A stretch of DNA of 64,000 bases from Cupriavidus consociatus (GCF_017814975.1 NZ_JAGIQA010000031.1:1-64000); one strand, 5' to 3'. Shown: positions 8,381 to 16,062, counted from the stretch's first letter. Numbers and translations are program-made. The notes: generated by a model from the letters alone, not told the origin.

Positions 8381-9109
8381 ATGCAGGACCTCGGACTCTC
8401 CCACCTCTGGACGCAAGGCGACTTCGTCATGCGTGCGACCGCCATCATTCTGCTGATCATGTCGCTCGCCTCCTGGATCGTGATCTTCACCAAGGCCTGG
8501 GATCTGGTGCGCCTGAAGAAGATGGCGCAAGGCGCGGAAAAGCGCTTCTGGCACTCGGACGACTTCGACCATGCGCTGGAAACCCTGGGCGCCAATGACG
8601 CCAATCCGTTCCGCACGCTGGCCATCGCCGGCAAGGAAGCCGCCCAGCACCACCGCGCCAGCCAGCCGCAGCTGCATGACGTGATGGATATTTCCGACTG
8701 GCTGACCCGCTCGCTCAAGAGCTCGATCGACGAGGCCGTGGCGCGCATGCAGTCGGGCCTGGCTGTGCTGGCTTCGGTGGGCTCGACCGCGCCGTTCGTC
8801 GGCCTGTTCGGCACCGTGTGGGGCATCTACCACGCGCTGATCGGCATCGGCGCCTCGGGCGTGCCGACCATCGACAAGGTCGCCGGCCCGGTGGGCGAGG
8901 CCCTGATCATGACCGCCTTCGGCCTGGCCGTGGCAATCCCCGCGGTGCTGGGCTATAACGCACTGACGCGTGGCAACAAGGCAGTGATCTCCAAGCTCAA
9001 CCGCTTCGCCCACGACCTGCACGCCTACTTCGTGACTGGCGCCCGCGTGCGTCCCACCGGTGCCCGCAACGAAGACGGCACCGTGCGCCTGGCCGCGGCC
9101 CAGCGCTAA
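8381..9109 (+). CDS. exbB: TonB-system proton channel subunit ExbB (MotA/TolQ/ExbB family)
   Basis: This 242-residue inner-membrane protein forms the pentameric proton channel that powers TonB. It has an N-terminal membrane segment (FVMRATAIILLIMSLASWIVIF), a cytoplasmic helical domain, and a C-terminal pair of helices with the family signature VGSTAPFVGLFGTVWGIYHA and GPVGEALIMTAFGLAVAIPAV. The start ATG 8381 follows an AGGAA-type ribosome binding site. It lies between tonB and exbD. A TolQ identity is unlikely because no tolR/tolA/tolB genes adjoin. Confidence 0.93.
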   Translation: MQDLGLSHLWTQGDFVMRATAIILLIMSLASWIVIFTKAWDLVRLKKMAQGAEKRFWHSDDFDHALETLGANDANPFRTLAIAGKEAAQHHRASQPQLHDVMDISDWLTRSLKSSIDEAVARMQSGLAVLASVGSTAPFVGLFGTVWGIYHALIGIGASGVPTIDKVAGPVGEALIMTAFGLAVAIPAVLGYNALTRGNKAVISKLNRFAHDLHAYFVTGARVRPTGARNEDGTVRLAAAQR

Positions 9110-9130
9110 TCCGCAAGCAAGGAAGTCATC

Positions 9131-9544
<414 letters not shown>

Positions 9545-9577
9545 GGCGCGCACCGGCAGGTGTTGCGCGCAAAGGAA

Positions 9578-9602
9578 GGGCATCCCGCGGGATGCCCTTT
9601 TT
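9578..9602 (+). terminator. rho-independent terminator of tonB-exbBD
   Basis: A perfect 20-base palindrome (arms GGGCATCCCG / CGGGATGCCC, 9578-9597) is followed by TTTTT. Confidence 0.93.
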
Positions 9603-9674
9603 CGTTTACTGGCTGCACGCCGCTGCAAATCGCTGGTCCGGACCGCCGTTTGTCGAATTTTTGATCTGGATTAT

Positions 9675-9693
9675 TGTAATGATAACAATTCTC
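9675..9693. promoter_or_regulatory. Fur-box-like operator upstream of hemP
   Basis: The 19 bases match the Fur consensus at 14 positions, with an intact AATGATAA core (9678-9685). They lie in an AT-rich patch about 95 bases before hemP. A possible -35 TTGATC lies at 9661-9666. Together with the site at 7404 it places this whole island under probable iron control. Confidence 0.7.
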
Positions 9694-9785
9694 ATTTATT
9701 ATTCTTCCATCGACTGCGCCATCGATGGCGCACCCCTGATGCCTTTCCCCTGCGCGCTTAAAGCGCCAGCCAGACCCGGAGCCAG

Positions 9786-10118
9786 ATGATGAGCACTCTT
9801 TCCCTGCCGCTGTCGCAACCGCGTGAAGTCACCCGCCGCCGCCTGTCGCTGCGCCGTGTCGACGTGGCCCAGCCGCGCCGCGAGACGGCAGCCGCGAAAG
9901 CAGCCCCGTCGACGATCGCATCCATGAAATCGGCCGTAGCCGCCCTGCCCGCCCGCCTCGAGGCGTTGGTGCGCGACAGCCTGTCGTCGGCGCCCGCTGG
10001 CGAGCCGGTCGCACTGGACTCGATCATGCGCGGCAACAGCACGCTGCCCATCCTGCATAACGGCGAGGTCTACACGCTGCGCGTGACGCGCTACGGCAAG
10101 CTGATCCTGACCAAGTGA
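9786..10118 (+). CDS. hemP: hemin uptake protein HemP
   Basis: This is a 110-residue basic protein. The last 35 or so residues (SIMRGNSTLPILHNGEVYTL and on to RYGKLILTK) form the HemP domain, found in a small cytoplasmic protein needed for haem uptake in several betaproteobacteria. In rhizobia the homologue HmuP activates haem-receptor transcription. The first 70 residues are Arg/Ala-rich and unusual; HemP proteins are normally 45-75 residues, so this is a long version. The start is ATG 9786 or the adjacent ATG 9789, after GGAG. A Fur-box-like site precedes it. No haem receptor gene follows in this window. Confidence 0.88.
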   Translation: MMSTLSLPLSQPREVTRRRLSLRRVDVAQPRRETAAAKAAPSTIASMKSAVAALPARLEALVRDSLSSAPAGEPVALDSIMRGNSTLPILHNGEVYTLRVTRYGKLILTK

Positions 10119-10337
10119 CCCATCCTGGCGGCAAGGCCATGCGCTGAAGCCAACGGGAACAGTTCGACAATGTTTTGAGGCCCGCGTCTGCCGCGGGTGC
10201 CACGCAAGTGGCAGTACAGCTTTTGTGGGGACCACCTCGGAACGAGGTGTTGGGCAGTAGCCAGGTGCTTGCGCCGCGGCGGGAATTCCAGACCCCTCGC
10301 CATATCGACCGCACCCAGCCATGCCCTCTTTTATTCC
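10119..10337 (+). other. structured hemP 3' region, candidate small RNA
   Basis: No gene is visible here, but three perfect hairpins follow in series: 10181-10197 (CCCGCG/CGCGGG), 10198-10213 (TGCCAC-GCAA-GTGGCA) and 10233-10249 (CACCTCG-GAA-CGAGGTG). The strong terminator at 10338 follows. The spacing suggests either a structured hemP 3' untranslated region or a separate small RNA. Confidence 0.45.
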
Positions 10338-10367
10338 GCCCCGCAGGCGTGGCCTGCGGGGCTTTTT
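10338..10367 (+). terminator. rho-independent terminator downstream of hemP
   Basis: A perfect 11-bp stem (10338-10348 with 10352-10362, core CCCCGCAGGC) and a 3-base loop are followed by TTTTT. It reads correctly only on the plus strand, so it ends the hemP transcript or a small RNA. Confidence 0.9.
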
Positions 10368-10404
10368 CATGCGGCGGCAGGCGCCGCGCATCGGGATCCT
10401 GGTA

Positions 10405-10812
10405 TTACAGGCCCAGAGCGGCGATGCCGGCGCGCGCAACCTGCGCGTCTTCGGTCGACTTCACGCCCGAAACGCCGACGGCACCGACCACCTGCTCGTT
10501 GGCGACGATGGGCACACCGCCCTCCAGCATGCCCTGCAGCACCGGCGCGGTCATGAACGAATAGCGGCCGTTGTTGATCATGTCTTCGTAGATCTTCGAT
10601 TCACGACGGCCCAGGGCGGACGTACGGGCCTTCTCCGCGGCGATATGGGCCGAGATTGGCGCGGCGCCGTCCAGGCGCTGCATCGCCAGCATATGGCCGC
10701 CGTCGTCGACCACGACGATGGACACGGCCCAGTGATGGTTCTTCGCTTCGGTTTCCGCCGCGGCCATGATCTTCTTCACATCGTCTGCCGTCAGAACCGT
10801 CTTTTGCTGCAT
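10405..10812 (-). CDS. GlcG/HbpS-family haem-binding protein
   Basis: This is a 135-residue protein of the GlcG/HbpS (DUF336) family. Conserved features are VVDDGGHMLAMQRLDGA, AAEKARTSA and the C-terminal GGVPIVANEQVVGAVGVSG. HbpS members bind haem or cobalamin and act in redox sensing; GlcG members occur with glycolate genes. Here the neighbour is hemP, which favours a haem-linked role by inference. I chose ATG 10812 (MQQKTVLTADD) because AGGAGAG stands 5 bases upstream; the frame is open further upstream. No signal peptide is present with this start, so it is probably cytoplasmic. Confidence 0.85.
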   Translation of the reverse strand: MQQKTVLTADDVKKIMAAAETEAKNHHWAVSIVVVDDGGHMLAMQRLDGAAPISAHIAAEKARTSALGRRESKIYEDMINNGRYSFMTAPVLQGMLEGGVPIVANEQVVGAVGVSGVKSTEDAQVARAGIAALGL

Positions 10813-10903
10813 GCCACTCTCCTGGTCATTCATTTGGTTGGAGGTCGAAGTATACCCCGCACCCCCTGCCATCGTCATCGCGCCCACTCGGCAAGCGGCG
10901 GGC

Positions 10904-10932
10904 AAAAAAATGGCCCGCACCAGGCGGGCCAT
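10904..10932 (-). terminator. rho-independent terminator after the 12-residue-repeat gene
   Basis: A 9-bp stem (ATGGCCCGC / GCGGGCCAT, 10910-10932) with a 5-base loop is followed, on the minus strand, by seven T. Confidence 0.92.
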
Positions 10933-10955
10933 CCATCATGCAGACACTGCGTCGA

Positions 10956-11135
10956 TCAGGCGCCGTCGGTGTACGGATCCGGCTTGCCCATACGGGCGCC
11001 GTCGGTGTAAGGGTCTGGCTTGCCGATGCGCGCGCCGTCGGTGAACGGGTCGGTCTTGCCGACGCGGGCGCCATCGGTGAACGGATCGACCTTGCCCATG
11101 CGGGCGCCGTCCAGGTACGGGTCAGGCTTGCCGGT
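10956..11135 (-). repeat. 36-bp tandem repeats encoding the DPYTDGAR units
   Basis: About five in-frame 36-base units occur, with conserved codons for DP-x-x-DGAR and variable ones for the position after GK and after AR. The differences are mainly single substitutions, consistent with duplication followed by selection on the protein. Confidence 0.85.
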
Positions 11136-11213
11136 CGCGGCGAACGAGGCGGTGGACACTGCGCACAGCGCGGCCAGCACGGAGGCGGCGGCAATCGATT
11201 GTTTGAGCTTCAT
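10956..11213 (-). CDS. small secreted protein made of five 12-residue repeats
   Basis: This is an 85-residue protein: a signal peptide (MKLKQSIAAASVLAALC, cleavage probably after ASFA) followed by five tandem copies of a 12-residue unit, consensus GK-P/V/T-DP-Y/F-T-DGAR-M/V/I. The last copy ends at DGA and the stop. The mature part of about 60 residues is only these repeats. It has no cysteine and is rich in Asp, Gly and Arg/Lys. I do not recognise a family. The ribosome binding site AGGGGA lies 5 bases before the ATG and a strong terminator follows, so it is a complete single-gene unit. The role could be periplasmic binding or release of repeated peptides; both are guesses. Confidence 0.8.
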   Translation of the reverse strand: MKLKQSIAAASVLAALCAVSTASFAATGKPDPYLDGARMGKVDPFTDGARVGKTDPFTDGARIGKPDPYTDGARMGKPDPYTDGA

Positions 11214-11306
11214 GAGATTCCCCTAGCAATTCTGGTCGGTACGGGCACCGCGGCGACTTCTGAAACAAAGAGAGCCGCTGTCACCGCGATGTCATGCCTG
11301 TAGTTT

Positions 11307-11318
11307 AGGGAAAACCCT
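11307..11318. promoter_or_regulatory. inverted repeat upstream of the repeat-protein gene
   Basis: The inverted repeat AGGG-AAAA-CCCT lies about 95 bases upstream of the ATG at 11213, within the only candidate promoter region. It may be an operator, but no regulator is known to me and no clear -35/-10 pair was found. Confidence 0.3.
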
Positions 11319-11441
11319 GATGACCATGGACGTGACGCTTTGAGCAGTCCGTTCAAATAATTTGACCAGGCTCAAGTTAGGGAATCATTCTGGGAACCGG
11401 CGCCCACGGCTCGTGTCGCCATTCGCAAGCGCAAAAGGAAA

Positions 11442-11457
11442 GGGCCCCGCAGGGCCC
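11442..11457 (-). terminator. weak hairpin terminator after the PXPV-type gene
   Basis: GGGCCC arms enclose a 4-base loop and are followed on the minus strand by TTTCCTTTT. It lies about 30 bases after the stop codon. The T run is interrupted, so strength is uncertain. Confidence 0.5.
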
Positions 11458-11488
11458 CTGTCATCCGCAGCGTATTGGCGCTGGCCGG

Positions 11489-11821
11489 TCAGTCGTGATG
11501 CCAGCGGCCATGACCGCGGTGGCCCGGCGGACCATAGTAGCCGCGGTGATGGCCATAGTAACGCGGCGGGCCATAGTAACGCGGGCCATAGTAGACCGGA
11601 CGCGGACGCACCACCACTGCCGGCGGGCCGTAGTAGACCGGCGCCGGCGCGACCACCACCGGCGGGGGCGCATAATAGGCCGGAGCGGGAGGATAGTAGG
11701 CCGGTGCGCCAACCACGACGCCCGGAACGCCGATCGCGACGCCGACGCTCACATGGGCCATCGCGGCCCCGGATGCCAGCCCGGCTGCGACACCGAATGC
11801 TGCGAGCCACCAACGTTTCAT
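11489..11821 (-). CDS. PXPV-type Tyr/Pro-rich small exported protein
   Basis: This is a 110-residue protein with a signal peptide (MKRWWLAAFGVAAGLASG, cleavage near AMA-HVS). The mature chain is dominated by Pro, Tyr, Val, Gly and terminal His/Arg. Repeated pieces such as PAYYPPAPAYYAPPPVVV and PVYYGPP resemble the PXPV-repeat exported proteins common in Burkholderiales, whose function is unknown. The start at 11821 is supported by GAGAGG just upstream. The frame is open far upstream into the tRNA-Leu region, but that extension has no coding character. The His/Tyr-rich tail might bind metal or cell-wall polymers; this is inference. Confidence 0.75.
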   Translation of the reverse strand: MKRWWLAAFGVAAGLASGAAMAHVSVGVAIGVPGVVVGAPAYYPPAPAYYAPPPVVVAPAPVYYGPPAVVVRPRPVYYGPRYYGPPRYYGHHRGYYGPPGHRGHGRWHHD

Positions 11822-11987
11822 ATCCGCCTCTCTCAAAAGTGAGATTTCTCTTACCCGGTATTTTAGGGCGCCGGAATTTTCCAGGTGCAACCGAGCGCAC
11901 GACATTGTTACCAGCCGTAACAGTGCGTCACTTTTTTCTTTCGCGACGCCATCTTCTTGACAAACCGAATTTAAGGCTGCGGCGCAC

Positions 11988-12016
11988 TTGCATCCGGAAT
12001 GCGAACCCACCACAAT
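11988..12016 (+). promoter_or_regulatory. candidate promoter of tRNA-Leu
   Basis: TTGCAT (11988-11993) and CACAAT (12011-12016) are exactly 17 bases apart. The predicted start is about 8 bases before the tRNA. Both hexamers are imperfect. Confidence 0.45.
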
Positions 12017-12030
12017 ACCGGGCTTGCCGT

Positions 12031-12117
12031 GCGGCCGTGGAGAAATTGGTAGACTCAGCAGACTTAAAATCTGCCGCCTTTCCAGGCTTACGGGTTCGAG
12101 TCCCGTCGGCCGCACCA
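12031..12117 (+). tRNA. tRNA-Leu (anticodon TAA)
   Basis: This is an 87-base gene including encoded CCA, with acceptor arms GCGGCCG / CGGCCGC. The anticodon stem GCAGA/TCTGC carries loop CTTAAAA (anticodon TAA), a long variable arm as expected for a class II tRNA is present, and the T arm is GGGTTCGAGTCCC. In E. coli the UAA leucine tRNA gene (leuZ) ends the uvrC-pgsA-glyW-cysT-leuZ group. Here it sits 4 kb from the Gly/Cys genes and points the other way. Confidence 0.96.
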
Positions 12118-12226
12118 GGGCCACCGCAGCGGCAACCCTGCGCCCAAAGCAAAAGAGGAGGCCACTGCCCCCTCTTCAGATCCTTCGCGCTGCGCCGCGC
12201 TCCCGCGCCGCGCATCACGCCATCAG

Positions 12227-13330
12227 TTACGCCATCACGTAGCACATCAGCGCGCCGACGCCCATCAGGAACACAAACAGCACGCCGGCCAGTGCCAGCG
12301 GCTTGCGCCCGGCGCGCACCAGGTCGCCGATGCGGGTATGCAGGCCGATTGCCAGCATCGCACAGGCCAGCAGCCAGTTATCCAGCGCGATCAACGGGGC
12401 CTTCCAGGCAGCGGGCACGGTGCCGGCCGAATTGAGCGCCATCACCGCGACAAAACCCACCGCAAACCACGGCACCGACTTCAGAATCCCGGCGAAGCGG
12501 CCCTTGCCGGCGGACACCTGGCCTGCCTCGGCCTTGCCTTGCGGCCACAGCGCCATCACCAGCAGCAGCGGCCCCAGCGCCAGCACGCGCACCATCTTGG
12601 CCACCACCGCGGCATCGGCGGTCGGCTCGCTGATCATCTTGCCCGCGGCGATCACCTGTGCCACCTCATGCAGCGTCGCGCCGGTGAAGATGCCGAACAT
12701 GCGCTCGCTGACCGCCCAGTGCCAATGGCCGTTGGCCAGTTCGAACAGGTAGGGATAGAGCAGCATGCCGACCGTGCCGAACAGCACCACCGTGGCGACC
12801 GCCACTGCGGTCTGGCGGTCGTCGGTGCGGACCACCGACGACACTGCGATGGCCGCCGCCGCGCCGCAGATGGCACTGCCGGAGCTGACCAGGATCGCTT
12901 CGCGGCGACTCAGCCCGAAGAAGGTCGATCCGACCCACGTGCCGAACAGCAGTGTGGCGACGAGCATCGTCAGCGGCACCACGATACCGGGCAGGCCCAG
13001 TGCGACGATGGACGCGAATGTCAGCCGCAGGCCGTACAGTGCCACGCCGAGGCGCAGCAGGTAATGGCGCGCCACCTGCATCCCGGGTGCCAGCGGTGCC
13101 AGCCAGTGCTTCGGCAGCGTATTGGCAGCGACCATGCCGGCGCACATGGCGAGCGTCAGTGCGCTCAGACCATAGCGGGCGATCGCCGGATGCTCGGCCA
13201 GCGCCAGTGCCAGCCAGGCAATGCCGCCAAGCGGCACAAGCGTCAGCAGGCGCTGGGACCAGGGCGGAGAAGCAACTGCCGGGTTGGCGGCTGCGGTGCG
13301 GGGGACGCTGCTGGAAGTGGCGGAAGACAT
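12227..13330 (-). CDS. yeiH: YeiH-family putative sulfur-anion exporter
   Basis: This is a 367-residue inner-membrane protein with about ten hydrophobic segments, of the YeiH/UPF0324 family. Members are often named putative sulfate exporters; the substrate is not firmly known. Recognisable pieces are GMVAANTLPKHW, AILVSSGSAICGAAAA and GATLHEVAQVIAAG, the last two near the middle of the protein as in family members. The ATG at 13330 has a GGAG-type site upstream. It is transcribed away from a LysR gene with an inverted-repeat operator candidate between them, the usual arrangement of yeiH and its regulator. Confidence 0.85.
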   Translation of the reverse strand: MSSATSSSVPRTAAANPAVASPPWSQRLLTLVPLGGIAWLALALAEHPAIARYGLSALTLAMCAGMVAANTLPKHWLAPLAPGMQVARHYLLRLGVALYGLRLTFASIVALGLPGIVVPLTMLVATLLFGTWVGSTFFGLSRREAILVSSGSAICGAAAAIAVSSVVRTDDRQTAVAVATVVLFGTVGMLLYPYLFELANGHWHWAVSERMFGIFTGATLHEVAQVIAAGKMISEPTADAAVVAKMVRVLALGPLLLVMALWPQGKAEAGQVSAGKGRFAGILKSVPWFAVGFVAVMALNSAGTVPAAWKAPLIALDNWLLACAMLAIGLHTRIGDLVRAGRKPLALAGVLFVFLMGVGALMCYVMA

Positions 13331-13378
13331 GGGAGTTCACTTATTAGGTAGTGACTCCAGCGTACTGGCCCGCCCTTA

Positions 13379-13393
13379 ACCCGTAAAACGGGT
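13379..13393. promoter_or_regulatory. inverted-repeat operator between yeiH and its LysR regulator
   Basis: The perfect repeat ACCCGT-AAA-ACGGGT is centred in the 94-base divergent intergenic region, with TTA/TAA flanks. It is a good candidate for the LysR protein's binding site controlling both genes. Confidence 0.6.
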
Positions 13394-13424
13394 AATATCG
13401 TTATGCCTTATCTATTCTATCGAT

Positions 13425-14354
13425 ATGGAATACCGTCCAGAGCCCCGCCCCGAGCAGCGCCCCCTGCGTCTCACGCTGCGCCAGCTATCCGTCTTCGTCG
13501 CCGTCGCCCAGCACGGCAGCACCATGGCAGCCGCGCAGGCGCTGGCGATGTCGCAGTCAGCAGTCAGCGCTTCACTGGCAGAGCTGGAACGTGCGCTGGA
13601 CAGCCCGCTGTTCGATCGCATCGCTCGCCGCCTCAGTATCAACGAGACTGGCCGCCAGTTCTTCCCGCGCGCGCTGGCGCTGCTGGATCAGGCGCATGAA
13701 CTGGAGCGATTTGCCACGCAGACGGGGGTGCAGTTGCGCATCGCTGCCAGCAACACCATCGGCAGCTATATCCTGCCGCCTCTGCTGGCGGGATTCCGTC
13801 ATTCGCGCAGCGGGCCCTGCACTCTCGACCTTCGCATCGGCAACACCCGCGAAGTGCTGCAGTCATTGCTGCAGTTCGAAGCTGACATCGGCCTGGTGGA
13901 AGGCGCCAGCCACGAGCGCGACCTGCGCAGCATGCACTGGTGCGACGACGAGATGGTGGTGGTGGTCGGCCCCTCACATCCGCTCGCGCTCACGCCGACC
14001 GACCTGGTGGCGCTGCGCGATGCCGAATGGATCGTGCGCGAACCGGGCTCGGGCACGCGCGAGGTGATCGAGGAACGCCTGGTGCCACTGCTGGGCGAAC
14101 TGCGCTTTGCGCTGGAACTGGGCAATGCTGAAGCGATCAAGCGCGCGGTGATGAGCGGCTTTGGCGTCAGTTGCCTTTCGTTGCACGTGGTGCGCGATGA
14201 ACTCGCGCAAGGTACGCTGGTGGCGATCCGTGAAGGATTGCCGCGCATCGTGCGGCCGCTGCAGCTGGTGGTGCACCAGGACAAGTTTCCGACGCAAGGC
14301 CTGCTGGCCTTCACCGAATACCTGCGCACCATGGCGCCGCGAATCGGCGCGTGA
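13425..14354 (+). CDS. LysR-family transcriptional regulator, YeiE/CysL-like
   Basis: This is a 309-residue regulator. An N-terminal winged helix-turn-helix (about residues 15-75, LRQLSVFVAVAQHGSTMAAA and MSQSAVSASLAELE) is followed by a periplasmic-binding-protein-like effector domain. That domain includes ASNTIGSYILPPLLAGF, a pattern seen in CysL/YeiE proteins that respond to sulfur compounds. Divergence from yeiH supports a role in controlling that exporter, probably with autoregulation through 13379-13393. The effector is unknown. ATG 13425 begins MEYRPEPRPEQ, a short basic and proline-rich extension before the DNA-binding domain. Confidence 0.87.
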   Translation: MEYRPEPRPEQRPLRLTLRQLSVFVAVAQHGSTMAAAQALAMSQSAVSASLAELERALDSPLFDRIARRLSINETGRQFFPRALALLDQAHELERFATQTGVQLRIAASNTIGSYILPPLLAGFRHSRSGPCTLDLRIGNTREVLQSLLQFEADIGLVEGASHERDLRSMHWCDDEMVVVVGPSHPLALTPTDLVALRDAEWIVREPGSGTREVIEERLVPLLGELRFALELGNAEAIKRAVMSGFGVSCLSLHVVRDELAQGTLVAIREGLPRIVRPLQLVVHQDKFPTQGLLAFTEYLRTMAPRIGA

Positions 14355-14411
14355 TGCGCGTGCCCCATCGGTGGAGCATGATGCATGCAGCGGACCGCCA
14401 AAGCGCGACGG

Positions 14412-15641
14412 CTAGGCCGCCTGCGGCTCACCGCGCTTGCTGCGTGCGGTGTACAGGTCGAGGAGGTGGAACAGCACCGGGTTGAGCATGATCGACAGCA
14501 ACGCGCCTGCCAGGATCAGTGCCTGGCCACGCTCGGGCAAGATGTTCAGGTAGACGCCCAGACTCGCCAGGATGAACGAGAACTCGCCGATCTGCGCCAG
14601 GCTGACGGCAATCGTCATGCCGGTCTGTCCGGAGTGCCCGAACACCCGGACAATGCCCATCGCCGCCAGCGATTTGCCGACCACGATGATAAACAGCGTC
14701 GACAGAACGCCCCACGGGTCGTTGACCAGCACCATGGGATCGAACAGCATGCCGACCGAGACAAAGAACAGCACCGAAAAGGCATCGCGCAGCGGCAACG
14801 ATTCTTCGGCCGCGCGATGGCTGAATTCGGATTCGGCCAGCACCATACCAGCAAAAAACGCCCCCAGCGCGAAGGAAACGCCAAACAGTGAATACGCGCC
14901 ATAGGCCACGCCCAGCGCCGTCGCCAGCACGCCCAGGCGGAACATCTCGCGATTGCCGGTCCAGACGATGCGCTCGAGCATCCACGGGATAAAGCGGCGC
15001 CCGATCAGCAGCATTACCGCGACGAAGGCAGCGACCTTGCCCAGTGTCGAAAACACCGCCAGCAGGACTTCGCCCGTGCCCGGACTGCCTTCGGCAGCGG
15101 TGTCCGGGGCGCCGGCAAGCAGACCCGCCATCGCCGGCAACAGCACCAACGCCAGCACCATGGCCAGGTCCTCAACAATCAGCCAGCCTACCGCGATCCG
15201 CCCCTGGGGCGACTCCACCAGGTCGCGCTCCTGCAGCGCCTTGAGCAGCACCACGGTACTGGCCACCGACAGCGCCAGCCCGTACACCAGTCCCTGCCCC
15301 CACGACCAGCCGAACCCCCACGCCACCAGCATGCCGAGGACGGTCGCGATTCCGATCTGCACGACTGCCCCGGGGATCGCGATGCGCTTCACCGCCATCA
15401 GATCCTTGATCGAAAAATGCAGCCCGACGCCGAACATCAGCAAGATCACGCCGAGCTCGGCGAGTTCCGGCGCGAGCGCCTGGTCGGCCGTGTAGCCCGG
15501 CGTATGCGGCCCCACCACGATCCCTGCGAACAGGTAGCCGATCAGCGGCGGCAGCCGCAGTTTGCTGGCGATGGCGCCAAGGACGAAGGCCAGGACGATA
15601 CCGCCGACAATGGTGCTGATGAGCGGGGTGGCGTGATGCAT
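14412..15641 (-). CDS. CPA2-type monovalent cation/proton antiporter, membrane domain only
   Basis: This is a 409-residue integral membrane protein of the KefB/YbaL type. Family features are LPPLIGYLFAGIVVGPHTPG, LAELGVILLMFGVGLHFS, GWLIVEDLAMVLALVLLP and LGAFFAGMVLAESEFSHRA. Full-length YbaL-like proteins carry a C-terminal NAD-binding RCK domain and reach about 560 residues. This one stops after the membrane part (DLYTARSKRGEPQAA), so nucleotide gating seems absent. ATG 15641 was chosen for its GAGGAA site; the frame is open upstream but has shadow-like composition. Substrate (K+ or Na+) cannot be told. It is probably a stand-alone unit downstream of the tRNA-Cys terminator. Confidence 0.85.
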   Translation of the reverse strand: MHHATPLISTIVGGIVLAFVLGAIASKLRLPPLIGYLFAGIVVGPHTPGYTADQALAPELAELGVILLMFGVGLHFSIKDLMAVKRIAIPGAVVQIGIATVLGMLVAWGFGWSWGQGLVYGLALSVASTVVLLKALQERDLVESPQGRIAVGWLIVEDLAMVLALVLLPAMAGLLAGAPDTAAEGSPGTGEVLLAVFSTLGKVAAFVAVMLLIGRRFIPWMLERIVWTGNREMFRLGVLATALGVAYGAYSLFGVSFALGAFFAGMVLAESEFSHRAAEESLPLRDAFSVLFFVSVGMLFDPMVLVNDPWGVLSTLFIIVVGKSLAAMGIVRVFGHSGQTGMTIAVSLAQIGEFSFILASLGVYLNILPERGQALILAGALLSIMLNPVLFHLLDLYTARSKRGEPQAA

Positions 15642-16020
15642 GCGTGCGGGGTTCCTCGTGTCAGGGGCTGGACGGCGATGGCTGGATCCCACCCGCCCTC
15701 TCCACGCGCGCCACGATGCCACGAACCACCATGCGGCGCGCACCAGCGGTCGGTGCGGCCCAATCGGCAGACTCGGAACGGGACAAGCAGGGAAAGAACG
15801 GGAAGTGCCGCAGCGGCCCCGGACACGCTGGAGGCGCATCACGGATCGGGAATGGCGTATGACATGCTGCGCCGCGATCCACCGCGCGGCGCACCCCGAA
15901 AAAGCGTACGACAGGGGTAATGTAACATGCCCGCCACCCGCTCAAAGCGCAGAAATGCAAGGCAATTCGTGGCGAGGAGTGCCTGTGCGAGGCGGAAGGA
16001 ACAAGCGCAAACCACGCGCA
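15642..16020. other. intergenic region between the antiporter gene and tRNA-Cys
   Basis: About 380 bases lack a credible gene; open frames here have shadow composition and no ribosome binding site. The region should hold the antiporter promoter on the minus strand. I could not identify clear promoter elements. Confidence 0.5.
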
Positions 16021-16050
16021 AAACAAAAACGGCGCCCAAAGGCGCCGTTC
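16021..16050 (-). terminator. terminator of the Gly-Gly-Cys tRNA transcript
   Basis: A 9-bp perfect stem (AACGGCGCC / GGCGCCGTT) with a 4-base loop is followed on the minus strand by TTTTTGTTTT. It lies 13 bases after the tRNA-Cys CCA. Confidence 0.9.
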
Positions 16051-16062
16051 TGCATTGCAACT

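Noticed and set aside
10956..11213. Could the tandem repeats be a CRISPR array or a non-coding repeat?
   Set aside because: Units are in frame, directly adjacent without spacers, and follow a clear signal peptide with ribosome binding site and terminator, so they are protein-coding.
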